64,000 nt of DNA from Pedobacter aquae (GTDB lineage Bacteria > Bacteroidota > Bacteroidia > Sphingobacteriales > Sphingobacteriaceae), in assembly GCF_008195825.1 (NCBI RefSeq), contig NZ_CP043329.1:248001-312000 (forward strand). Reading direction: 5' to 3'. The notes beneath the pieces were generated by a model that had not been told where the DNA came from, made no database searches, and was given only the letters and a program-made list of their open reading frames with translations. How positions within the stretch are numbered: the stretch's first letter is position 1; every line of letters begins with the position of its first letter. Below are positions 1-9,263 of the stretch, one piece after another. Both the position numbers and the translations under genes were made by a program.

Positions 1-1
1 A

Positions 2-1446
2 ATCGCGGCAAAGCACAACATAACAGCGATGGGATTATGGAGTCGTGATCAATTTGCTACTGGAACAGTAATTCCTTCTTATCGTGAGGATTGGGTTTTC
101 AGAACTACTTATAACTATAAAGGTAAATACACAGCTGAGTATAATGGAGCCTATAACGGGTCAGAAAAATTTGGTCCAGATTATCGTTTTGAGTTTTTCT
201 CATCAGGTGGTCTAGGATGGGTTATTTCAGAAGAGAATTTTTTAAAGTCTGTAAATCAAATTGACTTATTAAAGATTAGAGGCTCTTATGGTCAAATTGG
301 TGATGATAGTGGGGCACCTCGTTTCGCATACTTATCAGAGTGGGCATTTGGAGGCAGAACAAGATTAGGTAACACAGGTGAGGCTGCCGAACAAAGTCCT
401 TACAGTTGGTACAGACAAACTGGTGTTGGAAATCCTAACGTGAGATGGGAAAGAGTTGTTAAAAAGAATATTGGTGTTGAATTCGGATTTTTTAAGAATT
501 TAATTAGTGGTAGTATAGATTTCTTCCAAGATGATCGTTCAGACATTTTAAGTGCCGGCGGAAATAGAGCAGTACCTTCATACTTTGGTGCAGTTGCTCC
601 AGTAGCTAACGTGGGTAGAGTTACCTCCAGAGGTTACGAATTTGATATCAGACTTAGTAAATCAATAAATAAGAATTTACGTTTATGGTCAAATATTAAC
701 TTCACTAGGGCCAAAAACGAAGTAATTGATGCGGATGTACCTCAGTTATTAGATTTATATGCAAAACCAATAGGGAAGCAAATTTTCCAAGCTTATTCAT
801 TCGTAGACGCCGGTTATTATAACAATTGGGACGAGCTTTATGCAAGTACCATTCATGATGTAAACGATAACCAAAAAATACCGGGTAACTACCATATTAT
901 TGATTATAATGCTGATGGCATTATTAATGCAAATGATAATATTCCTTATGGTTTCTCGGGTGCCCCTGAAAACACTTACAATGCAACTATTGGTTTCGAA
1001 TGGAAAAGATTTAGTGCATTCACTCAATTTTATGGTGTTAATAACGTAACCAGACAAGTTGTTTTAGGAACATTTAGTTCTCAGAACCCTGTTGCTTATG
1101 AAGAAGGTTCGTATTGGTCTGTTAACAACCAGAATGCAGATGTACCTATGCCAAGATGGTCTTCTACACCAAGCCCATACAATGTTGGTAGCCGATATAT
1201 GTTTGATGGTTCATACCTCCGATTAAAAAATGCTGAAATCGCTTATACTTTCGATCAAAAGTGGGTTAAAAAATAGGTATGTCTCGTGTGAGAGTTTTTG
1301 TTAACGGAAATAATCTAGCTGTTTGGACAAAAATGCCTGATGATCGTGAAGGAAACTTCCAAGGTCCAGGAGGCCAAGGATGGGCTGCACAAGGCGCTTA
1401 TCCAACAGTGAGACGTTATAATTTTGGTACTAATATTACTTTTTAA
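2..1446 (+). CDS. SusC-family TonB-dependent outer-membrane transporter, C-terminal part, frameshifted
   Basis: This is the C-terminal half of a SusC-type beta-barrel that imports oligosaccharides across the outer membrane with its SusD partner. The gene begins outside the window. The reading frame runs from the left edge to a TAG at 1274-1276, just after a run of six A at 1268-1273. One more A would continue the protein through 1446, adding an NGNNLAVWTK region and the typical aromatic C-terminus ending NFGTNITF. With that base restored, 2-1446 is exactly 482 codons. The SusD gene starts 12 bases downstream. The break is more likely a sequencing error than a real mutation, because the frame after it is clean to a canonical end. 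Confidence 0.9.
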
Positions 1447-1458
1447 AAATAATTTTTT

Positions 1459-3345
1459 ATGAAAATATTTAAAAAAACCGCAACAATTTTAGCACTAGGT
1501 GTTATAATGCTTGTAGTCGTTTCTTGTAAAGAATATTTAGACAGAGAACCTGAATCAATAGTTTCAGAAGAAATCGCATTCAAAGATTTTACAAATTTCC
1601 AAGGGTATACAGAGGAATTATACAATTGTATTCCTGATTTCACCAACCGTTACTGGACCAATAGCTGGAACTGGGGCGAAGATGAAATTCAAACAACAGC
1701 TAACACTTTTCACTTTGTAGTGAAAGTTGACAATGGTGATTTTTGGGGCTGGCAAAGAGAGTTTGACGGATGGGGTGCAGGATTTATGGATAATAACGGC
1801 GCTAATACAAATGATGATAGATTTACCAAAGGATTATATCCTTTAGCATGGTATGGTATCAGAAAAGTAAATGTTGGTTTAGCTAATATAGATTTATTAA
1901 AGAATGCTACAGATGAAGAGCGTAATCTAATCAAAGGTCAATTACTATTCTTTAGAGGATGGTTTCATTTTATGTTAATCCAATATTTTGGTGGTCTACC
2001 TTACATTGATACCGTTATACCAGCTGATCAAGTATTTAACGCACCAAGATTAAAATATCAAGAAGCTGCAGATAAAGTTGCCAAAGATTTAAGAGAAGCA
2101 GCTGATTTATTACCAATAAATTGGGATAACACAACTGTAGGTAGAAGAACATTAGGGAAAAATGAATTAAGAATAAATAAAATAATGGCCTTAGGCTATT
2201 TAGGTAAAAATTATTTATGGGCAGCAAGTCCTTTGATGAATTTTGAATCTAAAGGTGTTAAAGCTTATGATGTAGAGTATAGCAAAAAAGCTGCAGCAGC
2301 ATTTGCTGAATTGTTAAACTTAACTGAAAGCGGTCAAGCTCCTCACAAATTAATTCCTTTTGAGAGATATTACACTAATTTTTACACATTTGGTCAACAA
2401 TGGTTAATTCCTGGTGGAACTGAAGCAATCTTTAGAGGTCCATATTGGGGAGCACATAGCTCAACTTATGGTACTGCAAAGCAATATACACCATCAATTA
2501 TAGAAGGTGATAATATTGTTTTCTCTCCAACTGCTAATTATGTTGCTTATTACGGAATGGCTAATGGTTTGCCAATTCCAAATACATCACAAGCTGATCC
2601 TGTATCAGGTTACGATCCACAATATCCATGGAGAAACCGTGATCCGCGTTTCTATAACGATATTGTTTTTGACGGACAAAAAATTGTTCAAGGTACAATG
2701 CCTGCAAATTTAGAGTCTAACAGGTATACAAACTTATTTACAGGCGGTAGTTTTCGAGATGAAAGATCTGGAAGTAGAACAGGGTATTTATTATACAAAT
2801 TCACTCCAAGAACTTCTAACAGATTTGATCAAGGTTATGCATATGGTCAAAATTTAAATATCAAGTTACCTTATATGCGTTTAGCTGATATTTATTTAAT
2901 GTATGCTGAAGCAATCACTGCAGGATATAATTCTGCTAATGCTAAAGATCCTTCGTTTAGTAAATCAGCTGTTGATGCGATTAACGTAATAAGAGATAGA
3001 GCAGGAGTTGGACATGTTGCGGCACAGTTTATAGGTGATCCAGTTGAGTTTATGAAAGAAGTAAGACGTGAAAGAGCTGTCGAATTATCTTTTGAAGGCC
3101 ACAGATTTAATGATTTAAGAAGATGGTTATTGTTAATTGAGCAGCCTTATACTTTAAAAACTGCTGCAGAATTTGATAGAGCCGCTCCCCTAAACACAGC
3201 TTTAGATCCGAAATTGAATAGAGTAGTAAACTACAGAGAGCGTGTTATTTTACAACGTCAGTTTACTCAAAAGCACTATTGGCTACCATTAAAAAGAGCC
3301 GATGTAAATATTTATCCACAGTTTTCACAAAATCCGGGTTGGTAA
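1459..3345 (+). CDS. SusD/RagB-family nutrient-binding outer-membrane lipoprotein
   Basis: This 628-residue protein is a surface lipoprotein that caps a SusC barrel and binds the polysaccharide or its fragments. It has an N-terminal signal peptide and a lipobox ending in Cys23 (VVVSC), followed by the acidic KEYLDREPES start usual for SusD. The helical TPR-like core (about 90-250) and the C-terminal motif YMRLADIYLMYAEA and RRERAVELSFEGHRFNDLRRW are typical of the RagB/SusD domain. It lies 12 bases after the preceding SusC and 34 before the next SusC, so it forms the first SusC/SusD pair of the operon. The substrate is inferred from the downstream xylanase to be xylan or xylo-oligosaccharides. 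Confidence 0.95.
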   Translation: MKIFKKTATILALGVIMLVVVSCKEYLDREPESIVSEEIAFKDFTNFQGYTEELYNCIPDFTNRYWTNSWNWGEDEIQTTANTFHFVVKVDNGDFWGWQREFDGWGAGFMDNNGANTNDDRFTKGLYPLAWYGIRKVNVGLANIDLLKNATDEERNLIKGQLLFFRGWFHFMLIQYFGGLPYIDTVIPADQVFNAPRLKYQEAADKVAKDLREAADLLPINWDNTTVGRRTLGKNELRINKIMALGYLGKNYLWAASPLMNFESKGVKAYDVEYSKKAAAAFAELLNLTESGQAPHKLIPFERYYTNFYTFGQQWLIPGGTEAIFRGPYWGAHSSTYGTAKQYTPSIIEGDNIVFSPTANYVAYYGMANGLPIPNTSQADPVSGYDPQYPWRNRDPRFYNDIVFDGQKIVQGTMPANLESNRYTNLFTGGSFRDERSGSRTGYLLYKFTPRTSNRFDQGYAYGQNLNIKLPYMRLADIYLMYAEAITAGYNSANAKDPSFSKSAVDAINVIRDRAGVGHVAAQFIGDPVEFMKEVRRERAVELSFEGHRFNDLRRWLLLIEQPYTLKTAAEFDRAAPLNTALDPKLNRVVNYRERVILQRQFTQKHYWLPLKRADVNIYPQFSQNPGW

Positions 3346-3379
3346 TACTCATTTTATTCAAACTAGATAACATAAACAA

Positions 3380-6300
3380 ATGATGAGATATTCAAGAATT
3401 GCACTTTTTGTGTGCGTCTTACTAACCTTGATTACTGGTATCGCTATTGCTCAAGATAGCGCTAACATCACCATTAAGGCAGTTATAAAAGACAATAATG
3501 GACTACCAATAATTGGAGCTAATATTATTGATAAGGTAAACAAGATAAGAACGGCCTCAGATAAAACGGGTTCGTTCATTATAGAAACAAAGCCTGAATC
3601 TATTTTAACGATTAACGCTTTTGGCTATGGTATTAAGACAGTAACTGCTTCAAAGGGAGTTAACGAAATTATTTTAATACCTGAAAGTAAATTAACGCCT
3701 ATAGCATTTAACACAGTAGCTCCAGAGGATGTCCCTCCAGGCGTTTCAAATGTTGATTTTGCTAAAATGTTCGAAAATAACTATGGCACTTTCGGTTTCG
3801 AGAATTTAGAAGCATTTGCAGAAGGCTTTAATGGAAATGGTATCTGGGGTATGAGTCAATCTTTAGTATTGATTGACGGTGTACCTCGAGATATTACCGA
3901 TATTATGCCTACTGAAATTGACCAAGTTACTTTTCTGAAGAGCGCAGCAGCAGTTGCACTTTACGGAAGTAGAGGGGCCAACGGTGTAATTTTGGTGACT
4001 ACTAAAACTGGTTCAGAAAATGGACAAAGTATTAGTATTCGCTCTAACGCTGGTTTGCATGTCCCAAAAAGCTATCCTGGTTATTTAGGTTCTTCTGAGT
4101 ACAGGGCACTTTATAACGAGGCAAGAGTTAATGATGGTTTAACTAGATTATATACAGATGAGGATATTTACAATCACTCTGGAATTGATCCTATTCGTTA
4201 TCCAAGCGTTGACTTCTATTCTTCAGAATACCTTAAAAGTAGTTATGCTAGATATGATGTAACTGCAGAGATTTCAGGCGGAAACGAAAAGGCAAGATAT
4301 TATACTAATATGGGTTTTAATTCTACAGGCTCATTATTAGATTTTGGCGAAGCTGCCAAAAATAATACAGCTGATCGTTTCAATATTCGTGGTAATGTTA
4401 ACATGAAGTTAAACAATATTCTTAAGGCCAGAATAAATGCTAGTGCAGTTTTTTATACTTCAAAGGGTGTTAATACTGATTATTGGGGTGGTGCAGCAAG
4501 TATTCGTCCAGATAGATTTACACCTTTAATTCCGATATCTAGGATAGATCCTACTGACGAAACCTCGTTGAATTTAGTTAATAGTAGCCAAAATATTATT
4601 GATGGTAAATTTATTTTAGGAGGAAGAACACTAGATCAAACAAATCCGATTGCTGCCGTTTACGCTGGTGGGACAAATAACTTTAATGCTCGTCAATTTC
4701 AATTTACAACTGGAATAGGCGCAGATTTAAAAGGAATTACTAAAGGTTTAACTTTCGATTCTAACTTAGGTATTGATTATTCTAGTAGTTACAATCAAGG
4801 CTACAGAAACGGTTATTCAACTTTTGAACCTACTTGGACTTCATTTTCAGGTACTTCAACAATTGCGAGCTTAAATCGTCTTGGATTAGATACCAAAACA
4901 GGTAACGAAGTAATCGCTGATAGTTATTACAGACAAACACTTTCTTTGTCAGGGCAACTTAACTACAACAGAACTTTTAGCGAAAAACATAACGTAACCG
5001 GTATATTAATGGGTGGAGGTTTCACTCAATCAGTTTCTCAAGTTTATCAAAAAGTTACTAATGCAAATACCGGTCTTTCATTAGGTTATAATTACAATCG
5101 TAAATATTTCATAGAGCTTACCGGTTCTAGAGTAAATTCTCCAAGGTTATTTGGTAAAAATCAAAATGAATTATCTACAGCAGGTTCATTGGGATGGGAA
5201 ATCAGTGAGGAATCTTTTCTTAAAGATGTATCATTCCTAGATAATTTAAGAATTACCGCCTCTGCTGGTATTTTATACACAGATTTAAACATTAACGACT
5301 ACTTTTTATATGAAGCCATTTATACACAAAGTGACGGTACCTGGCACTCTTGGAATGACGGTGTATTGGTTAGAACCACAGACTCAAGACGTGGTGAAAA
5401 TCTTGATTTAAAAATGGCAAGAAGAGAAGAAATAACTCTTGGCCTTCAAGGTTCTATTTTTAATAATACATTAAGTTTCAGTGGTAATTTCTTTAGAAGC
5501 ACCATGACAGGTATTCCTATTCAAGCAAATGTATTATTTCCAAATTATTTCACTACAGGTTTTCCAAATTCATCATTCATTCCTTTTGTTAATTACAACA
5601 ACGATTTAAGAACAGGTTTTGATTTAAGCTTAAGATTTAATAAACGCATTGGTCAGGTAAACTGGTCAGCTGGTAGTTTTACAACTTTCCAAAGCAGTAA
5701 AGCAACAAAAAGAGCTGAAATTGTAGCAAATAATAATTTATTAAGACAAGGAAGACCACTTGACGGAATATGGGGTTTAAGAAGTAATGGTTTCTATAAT
5801 ACCTCTGAGGAAGCTGCGGCTGCAAATGCTGGCAATGGCGCTCCAAAACCTGCTTTTGGTGATGTAAAACCAGGTGATATTAAATATATCGACTTAAATA
5901 ACGATGGATTAATTAATAACCAAGATGAGGTCTACTTAGGGCGTGGAGGTTTTTCTGGCGCTCCTTTAACAACAGGTCTAAACCTATCTGCAAACTGGAA
6001 AAACTTTACAGTTTTTGTACTTGCTACAGCAAGATTTGGAGCAAATGGTATGAAAGGTTTTGGTAACGCGGCTCAAAGTAACTATTTCTGGGTAAATGGT
6101 GAAGAGAAGTATTCTGTTGAAGTTAGAAACCGTTGGACTCCTGAAACCGCTAGTACCGCAACATTCCCAAGATTAACCACTTTAAATGGAGACAACAACA
6201 ACAGGGCTTCAGATTTTTGGATGTACAGTACTGATAGATTCGATCTTTCTAAAGTTCAAATTACTTACAGACTTACTAATAACGTAATGAAAAGTAAAGT

Positions 6301-6436
6301 TTTCAATGGTTTAGATTTTTATTTGACTGGATTTAACCTTTTAACAGTATCACAAGAGAGAGAATTGTTAGAGTTAAATTTAGGTGGTACACCGCAAACA
6401 AGATTGTATAATTTAGGTGTTAAAGCCTCATTTTAA
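3380..6436 (+). CDS. Second SusC-family TonB-dependent transporter (divergent plug)
   Basis: This 1018-residue outer-membrane transporter has a signal peptide ending near ITGIAIAQ (about residue 25), a carboxypeptidase-regulatory-like domain (about 28-110), a plug domain and a C-terminal barrel ending RLYNLGVKASF. Plug landmarks LVLIDGVPRDI and LYGSRGANGVILVTTKTG are clear. The region before the plug lacks the usual VVVGYG-type signature after the regulatory domain and reads LTPIAFNTVAPEDVP instead, so this is a divergent SusC. It pairs with the SusD-like gene 23 bases downstream. Two SusC/SusD pairs in tandem before a GH10 xylanase recall published xylan loci of gut Bacteroides. Which ligand each pair takes cannot be read from sequence. 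Confidence 0.93.
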   Translation: MMRYSRIALFVCVLLTLITGIAIAQDSANITIKAVIKDNNGLPIIGANIIDKVNKIRTASDKTGSFIIETKPESILTINAFGYGIKTVTASKGVNEIILIPESKLTPIAFNTVAPEDVPPGVSNVDFAKMFENNYGTFGFENLEAFAEGFNGNGIWGMSQSLVLIDGVPRDITDIMPTEIDQVTFLKSAAAVALYGSRGANGVILVTTKTGSENGQSISIRSNAGLHVPKSYPGYLGSSEYRALYNEARVNDGLTRLYTDEDIYNHSGIDPIRYPSVDFYSSEYLKSSYARYDVTAEISGGNEKARYYTNMGFNSTGSLLDFGEAAKNNTADRFNIRGNVNMKLNNILKARINASAVFYTSKGVNTDYWGGAASIRPDRFTPLIPISRIDPTDETSLNLVNSSQNIIDGKFILGGRTLDQTNPIAAVYAGGTNNFNARQFQFTTGIGADLKGITKGLTFDSNLGIDYSSSYNQGYRNGYSTFEPTWTSFSGTSTIASLNRLGLDTKTGNEVIADSYYRQTLSLSGQLNYNRTFSEKHNVTGILMGGGFTQSVSQVYQKVTNANTGLSLGYNYNRKYFIELTGSRVNSPRLFGKNQNELSTAGSLGWEISEESFLKDVSFLDNLRITASAGILYTDLNINDYFLYEAIYTQSDGTWHSWNDGVLVRTTDSRRGENLDLKMARREEITLGLQGSIFNNTLSFSGNFFRSTMTGIPIQANVLFPNYFTTGFPNSSFIPFVNYNNDLRTGFDLSLRFNKRIGQVNWSAGSFTTFQSSKATKRAEIVANNNLLRQGRPLDGIWGLRSNGFYNTSEEAAAANAGNGAPKPAFGDVKPGDIKYIDLNNDGLINNQDEVYLGRGGFSGAPLTTGLNLSANWKNFTVFVLATARFGANGMKGFGNAAQSNYFWVNGEEKYSVEVRNRWTPETASTATFPRLTTLNGDNNNRASDFWMYSTDRFDLSKVQITYRLTNNVMKSKVFNGLDFYLTGFNLLTVSQERELLELNLGGTPQTRLYNLGVKASF

Positions 6437-6459
6437 TTAAAATATTAATAGTTATAACC

Positions 6460-8220
6460 ATGAATAGAATAATATTATTTATAGGATTTTTATTAACCTT
6501 CTCGAGCTGTGAAAAATTTACAGAGCCAGAGCCTCAAAATAATGGCAGTTTCGAGAATATTTATACTGAGCCAATTCTTGCGCAAGGTTTCCTAATGAAT
6601 GGATATACAAGACTGCCTTCTAACTTTTGGAACTTTACTGATGTTGCAACCGATGATGCAGTTTCTAACGATGTAGGAAACGGGTTTCGTAGAATAGCAA
6701 CTGGCCAGTGGGCATCAAATTTTAATCCATTAGATCAATGGCAGAACACAAGAGCAGGTATTCAATATCTTAACTTGTTTTTAGCAGAGGTAGATAAAGT
6801 TACTTTCGATACCAAGGATCCTATTTTAAATAGAATGTTTGCTGATAGAATGAAAGGTGAAGCTTATGGTGTAAGAGCATACTTTATGTTTAGCCTTTTA
6901 CAAGCACATGCAGGCTGGGTAGATGGACAACTTTATGGTTTTCCAATTTTAACCACTCCTGAAACGCCATCATCTAATTTTAACATACCAAGATCAACTT
7001 TTGAGGAATGTATGAAGCAAATTTATGCTGATTTGGATAAAGCTGAAGAGTTGTTACCATTAGATTATGAAGATATCAGTAGTCCATCTGCAATACCTAC
7101 AAAATACGCTGGTACTAATACCGAAACTTATAATAGAGTTTTTGGTAAACTTTTTAAACTATTAATGACTGGTAGAATTGCTAAAGCTATTAGAGCTAAA
7201 GCAGCTCTTGTTGCAGCTAGCCCTGCGTTCGCAGCTGGAAACACTACAACTTGGGCTGATGCAGCAACTTATACTGCGGAGGTGCTGAATAGAAACGGAG
7301 GTTTATCTGGTATCGCACCAAATGGTGTTACTTGGTACGATAATAGGGCTGAGATTGATGCACTTGGTTCAGGCGCAAATCCTAGAGAAATCCTTTGGAG
7401 AAATAACATAAGCTCTAATAGTGATTTAGAGTTGGCACATTATCCACCATCATTAAATGGACAAGGCCGACTTAATCCCACACAAAATTTAGTAGATGCT
7501 TTTCCTGCTATAAATGGTTATCCTATTTCTTCACCTTTAAGTGGTTTCAACGCCGCTTCTCAGTATGCAAATAGAGATCCTCGTTTAGCAAGATTTATTT
7601 TATTTAATGGTGGTACAGCAGGTCCTTCATCATCTGTTATTAATACAGCTGCTGATGGTACAACACTTGATGCATTAAACAGAGATGCTACTTCAACTCG
7701 TACTGGTTATTACATGAAAAAACTATTGAGACAAGATGTAAGCAGAAATCCACTTTCTATTAATAACCAAAAGCATTACAAACCACACATAAGATATACT
7801 GAAATGTATTTGGCTTACGCTGAAGCAGCAAATGAAGCTTATGGACCATTAGGTATGTCGCCAAATGCAACTTACTCTGCTTATGATGTTATAAAAGCAA
7901 TCAGACAAAGAGCAGGCGTTGGTTTATCTAATAATGACGCTTACTTAGAGTCTATTAAAGGAGATAAAGAGTTAATGAGAGCTTTAATAAGAAATGAAAG
8001 GCGTCTAGAATTATGTTTTGAAGGTTTCCGTTTTTGGGATTTAAGACGTTGGAATGCTCCTTTAACAGAAACAGCTAAAGGCGTAAGTATTACTAATAAT
8101 ATTCATACAATTATAGATGTTGAAATTAGAAATTATCAAGATTTTATGAGATTTGGACCAATTCCTTTTGATGAAACTTTAAAGTTTAGTACTTTAAAAC
8201 AAAACGCAGGATGGCAATAA
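6460..8220 (+). CDS. Second SusD/RagB-family outer-membrane lipoprotein
   Basis: This 586-residue lipoprotein is the partner of the preceding SusC. The lipobox ends in Cys17 (LTFSSC), followed by EKFTEPEPQN. SusD hallmarks are visible late in the protein: YTEMYLAYAEAANEAYG, then IRNERRLELCFEGFRFWDLRRW, then a C-terminal IPFDE and QNAGWQ. It starts 23 bases after the SusC stop and is followed after 41 bases by a SusE-like lipoprotein, so it sits within one transcription unit. It is expected to sit on the outer face of the outer membrane and to deliver bound sugar to the SusC barrel. Confidence 0.94.
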   Translation: MNRIILFIGFLLTFSSCEKFTEPEPQNNGSFENIYTEPILAQGFLMNGYTRLPSNFWNFTDVATDDAVSNDVGNGFRRIATGQWASNFNPLDQWQNTRAGIQYLNLFLAEVDKVTFDTKDPILNRMFADRMKGEAYGVRAYFMFSLLQAHAGWVDGQLYGFPILTTPETPSSNFNIPRSTFEECMKQIYADLDKAEELLPLDYEDISSPSAIPTKYAGTNTETYNRVFGKLFKLLMTGRIAKAIRAKAALVAASPAFAAGNTTTWADAATYTAEVLNRNGGLSGIAPNGVTWYDNRAEIDALGSGANPREILWRNNISSNSDLELAHYPPSLNGQGRLNPTQNLVDAFPAINGYPISSPLSGFNAASQYANRDPRLARFILFNGGTAGPSSSVINTAADGTTLDALNRDATSTRTGYYMKKLLRQDVSRNPLSINNQKHYKPHIRYTEMYLAYAEAANEAYGPLGMSPNATYSAYDVIKAIRQRAGVGLSNNDAYLESIKGDKELMRALIRNERRLELCFEGFRFWDLRRWNAPLTETAKGVSITNNIHTIIDVEIRNYQDFMRFGPIPFDETLKFSTLKQNAGWQ

Positions 8221-8261
8221 TTTATCTTTCTTGAATTACAATAAAGTCAAAAACGCAAAAC

Positions 8262-9233
8262 ATGAAAAAAATTTTAAATATATCCATCTTTTTACTTGCT
8301 GTTCTTACATCATGTAAGAATGGAGAATGGGCTTTTCCTGATTATAAAGTTCAATCTGTTTACTTTGCTTATCAAACTCCAATTAGAACAATCACTTTGG
8401 GCGAGGATATTTTTGATACTACGTTAGATAACGAGTTTAAGTGTCAAATTATGGCTACAACAGGTGGCGTTTATAATAATGATGATAATATTAATATTGA
8501 CATTACTGTGGATAATAGCTTAGCTCAAGGTTTGTCTTTTGGATCACCGATAGGAGGCTTAATTAGAGCAATGCCAGCTAACTATTATAGTCTTTCGGCT
8601 AGTAATATTGTGATACCAAGAGGTAGTTTAATAGGAGGGGTTACAGTTCAACTTACAGATGCTTTTTTTGCAGATCCTTTATCAGCAAGAACAACATATG
8701 TAATCCCTGTAAGAATGACCGGTGTACAAAAAGCCGATTCTATACTATCATCTAAAAATTATACGCTTTATGCAATTAAGTATATCAATCCATGGACTGG
8801 TGTTTACTTAAGAAGAGGTAAAGATGTAATGGTAGGTAAAAATGGTAATACCGCTCTAACGCAGACAATCGTTAGACGTCAACAATTTGTTGAAAAAGAT
8901 CAAATTAATTCAATAAATACAAGAGGATTGAAGCAAGCCGAGTTCCCTGTAACTTATAGAGGCGTTGGTGGAGCTAATGTAACCTTGAATTTACTATTAA
9001 CTTTTGATGATAATGGAAACTTTACAGTTTCTCCAGGTGCAACAGGATTCACAGCCACAGGATCAGGTAAGTTTGTTAAAAGAGGTGAAAAGAAAAGCTG
9101 GGGAGATAAAGATCGCGATGCATTGTATTTAAATTACAGCATTGATGCTACCGACTTTAGTGTTTCTACTACCGATACCTTAGTTTTAAGAGATAGGGGT
9201 GTTGCTTTCCAAACTTTTACAACAGTTAATTAA
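8262..9233 (+). CDS. SusE-like surface glycan-binding lipoprotein (DUF1735 plus DUF5627-type)
   Basis: This 323-residue lipoprotein has a lipobox ending in Cys18 (AVLTSC). The N-terminal half resembles the beta-sandwich DUF1735 domain: it contains ANYYSLSASNIVIPRG and the strand-rich YVIPVRMTG segment. The C-terminal half, from INPWTGVYLRRGKD, resembles the DUF5627 type found beside xylanases. Proteins in this position of Sus-like loci are surface glycan-binding proteins that hold polysaccharide near the enzyme. The position between a SusD and the GH10 gene supports that role. The domain names come from recognition of sequence style, not from a profile search, and the ligand is inferred. Confidence 0.75.
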   Translation: MKKILNISIFLLAVLTSCKNGEWAFPDYKVQSVYFAYQTPIRTITLGEDIFDTTLDNEFKCQIMATTGGVYNNDDNINIDITVDNSLAQGLSFGSPIGGLIRAMPANYYSLSASNIVIPRGSLIGGVTVQLTDAFFADPLSARTTYVIPVRMTGVQKADSILSSKNYTLYAIKYINPWTGVYLRRGKDVMVGKNGNTALTQTIVRRQQFVEKDQINSINTRGLKQAEFPVTYRGVGGANVTLNLLLTFDDNGNFTVSPGATGFTATGSGKFVKRGEKKSWGDKDRDALYLNYSIDATDFSVSTTDTLVLRDRGVAFQTFTTVN

Positions 9234-9263
9234 CCAATTATAAATATTAATCATTAAAATGAT

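Noticed and set aside
1268-1273. Programmed ribosomal frameshift at A runs
   Set aside because: The same kind of break occurs at runs of four T and four A that are not slippery, in genes with no known recoding, so base loss in the reads is a simpler cause.
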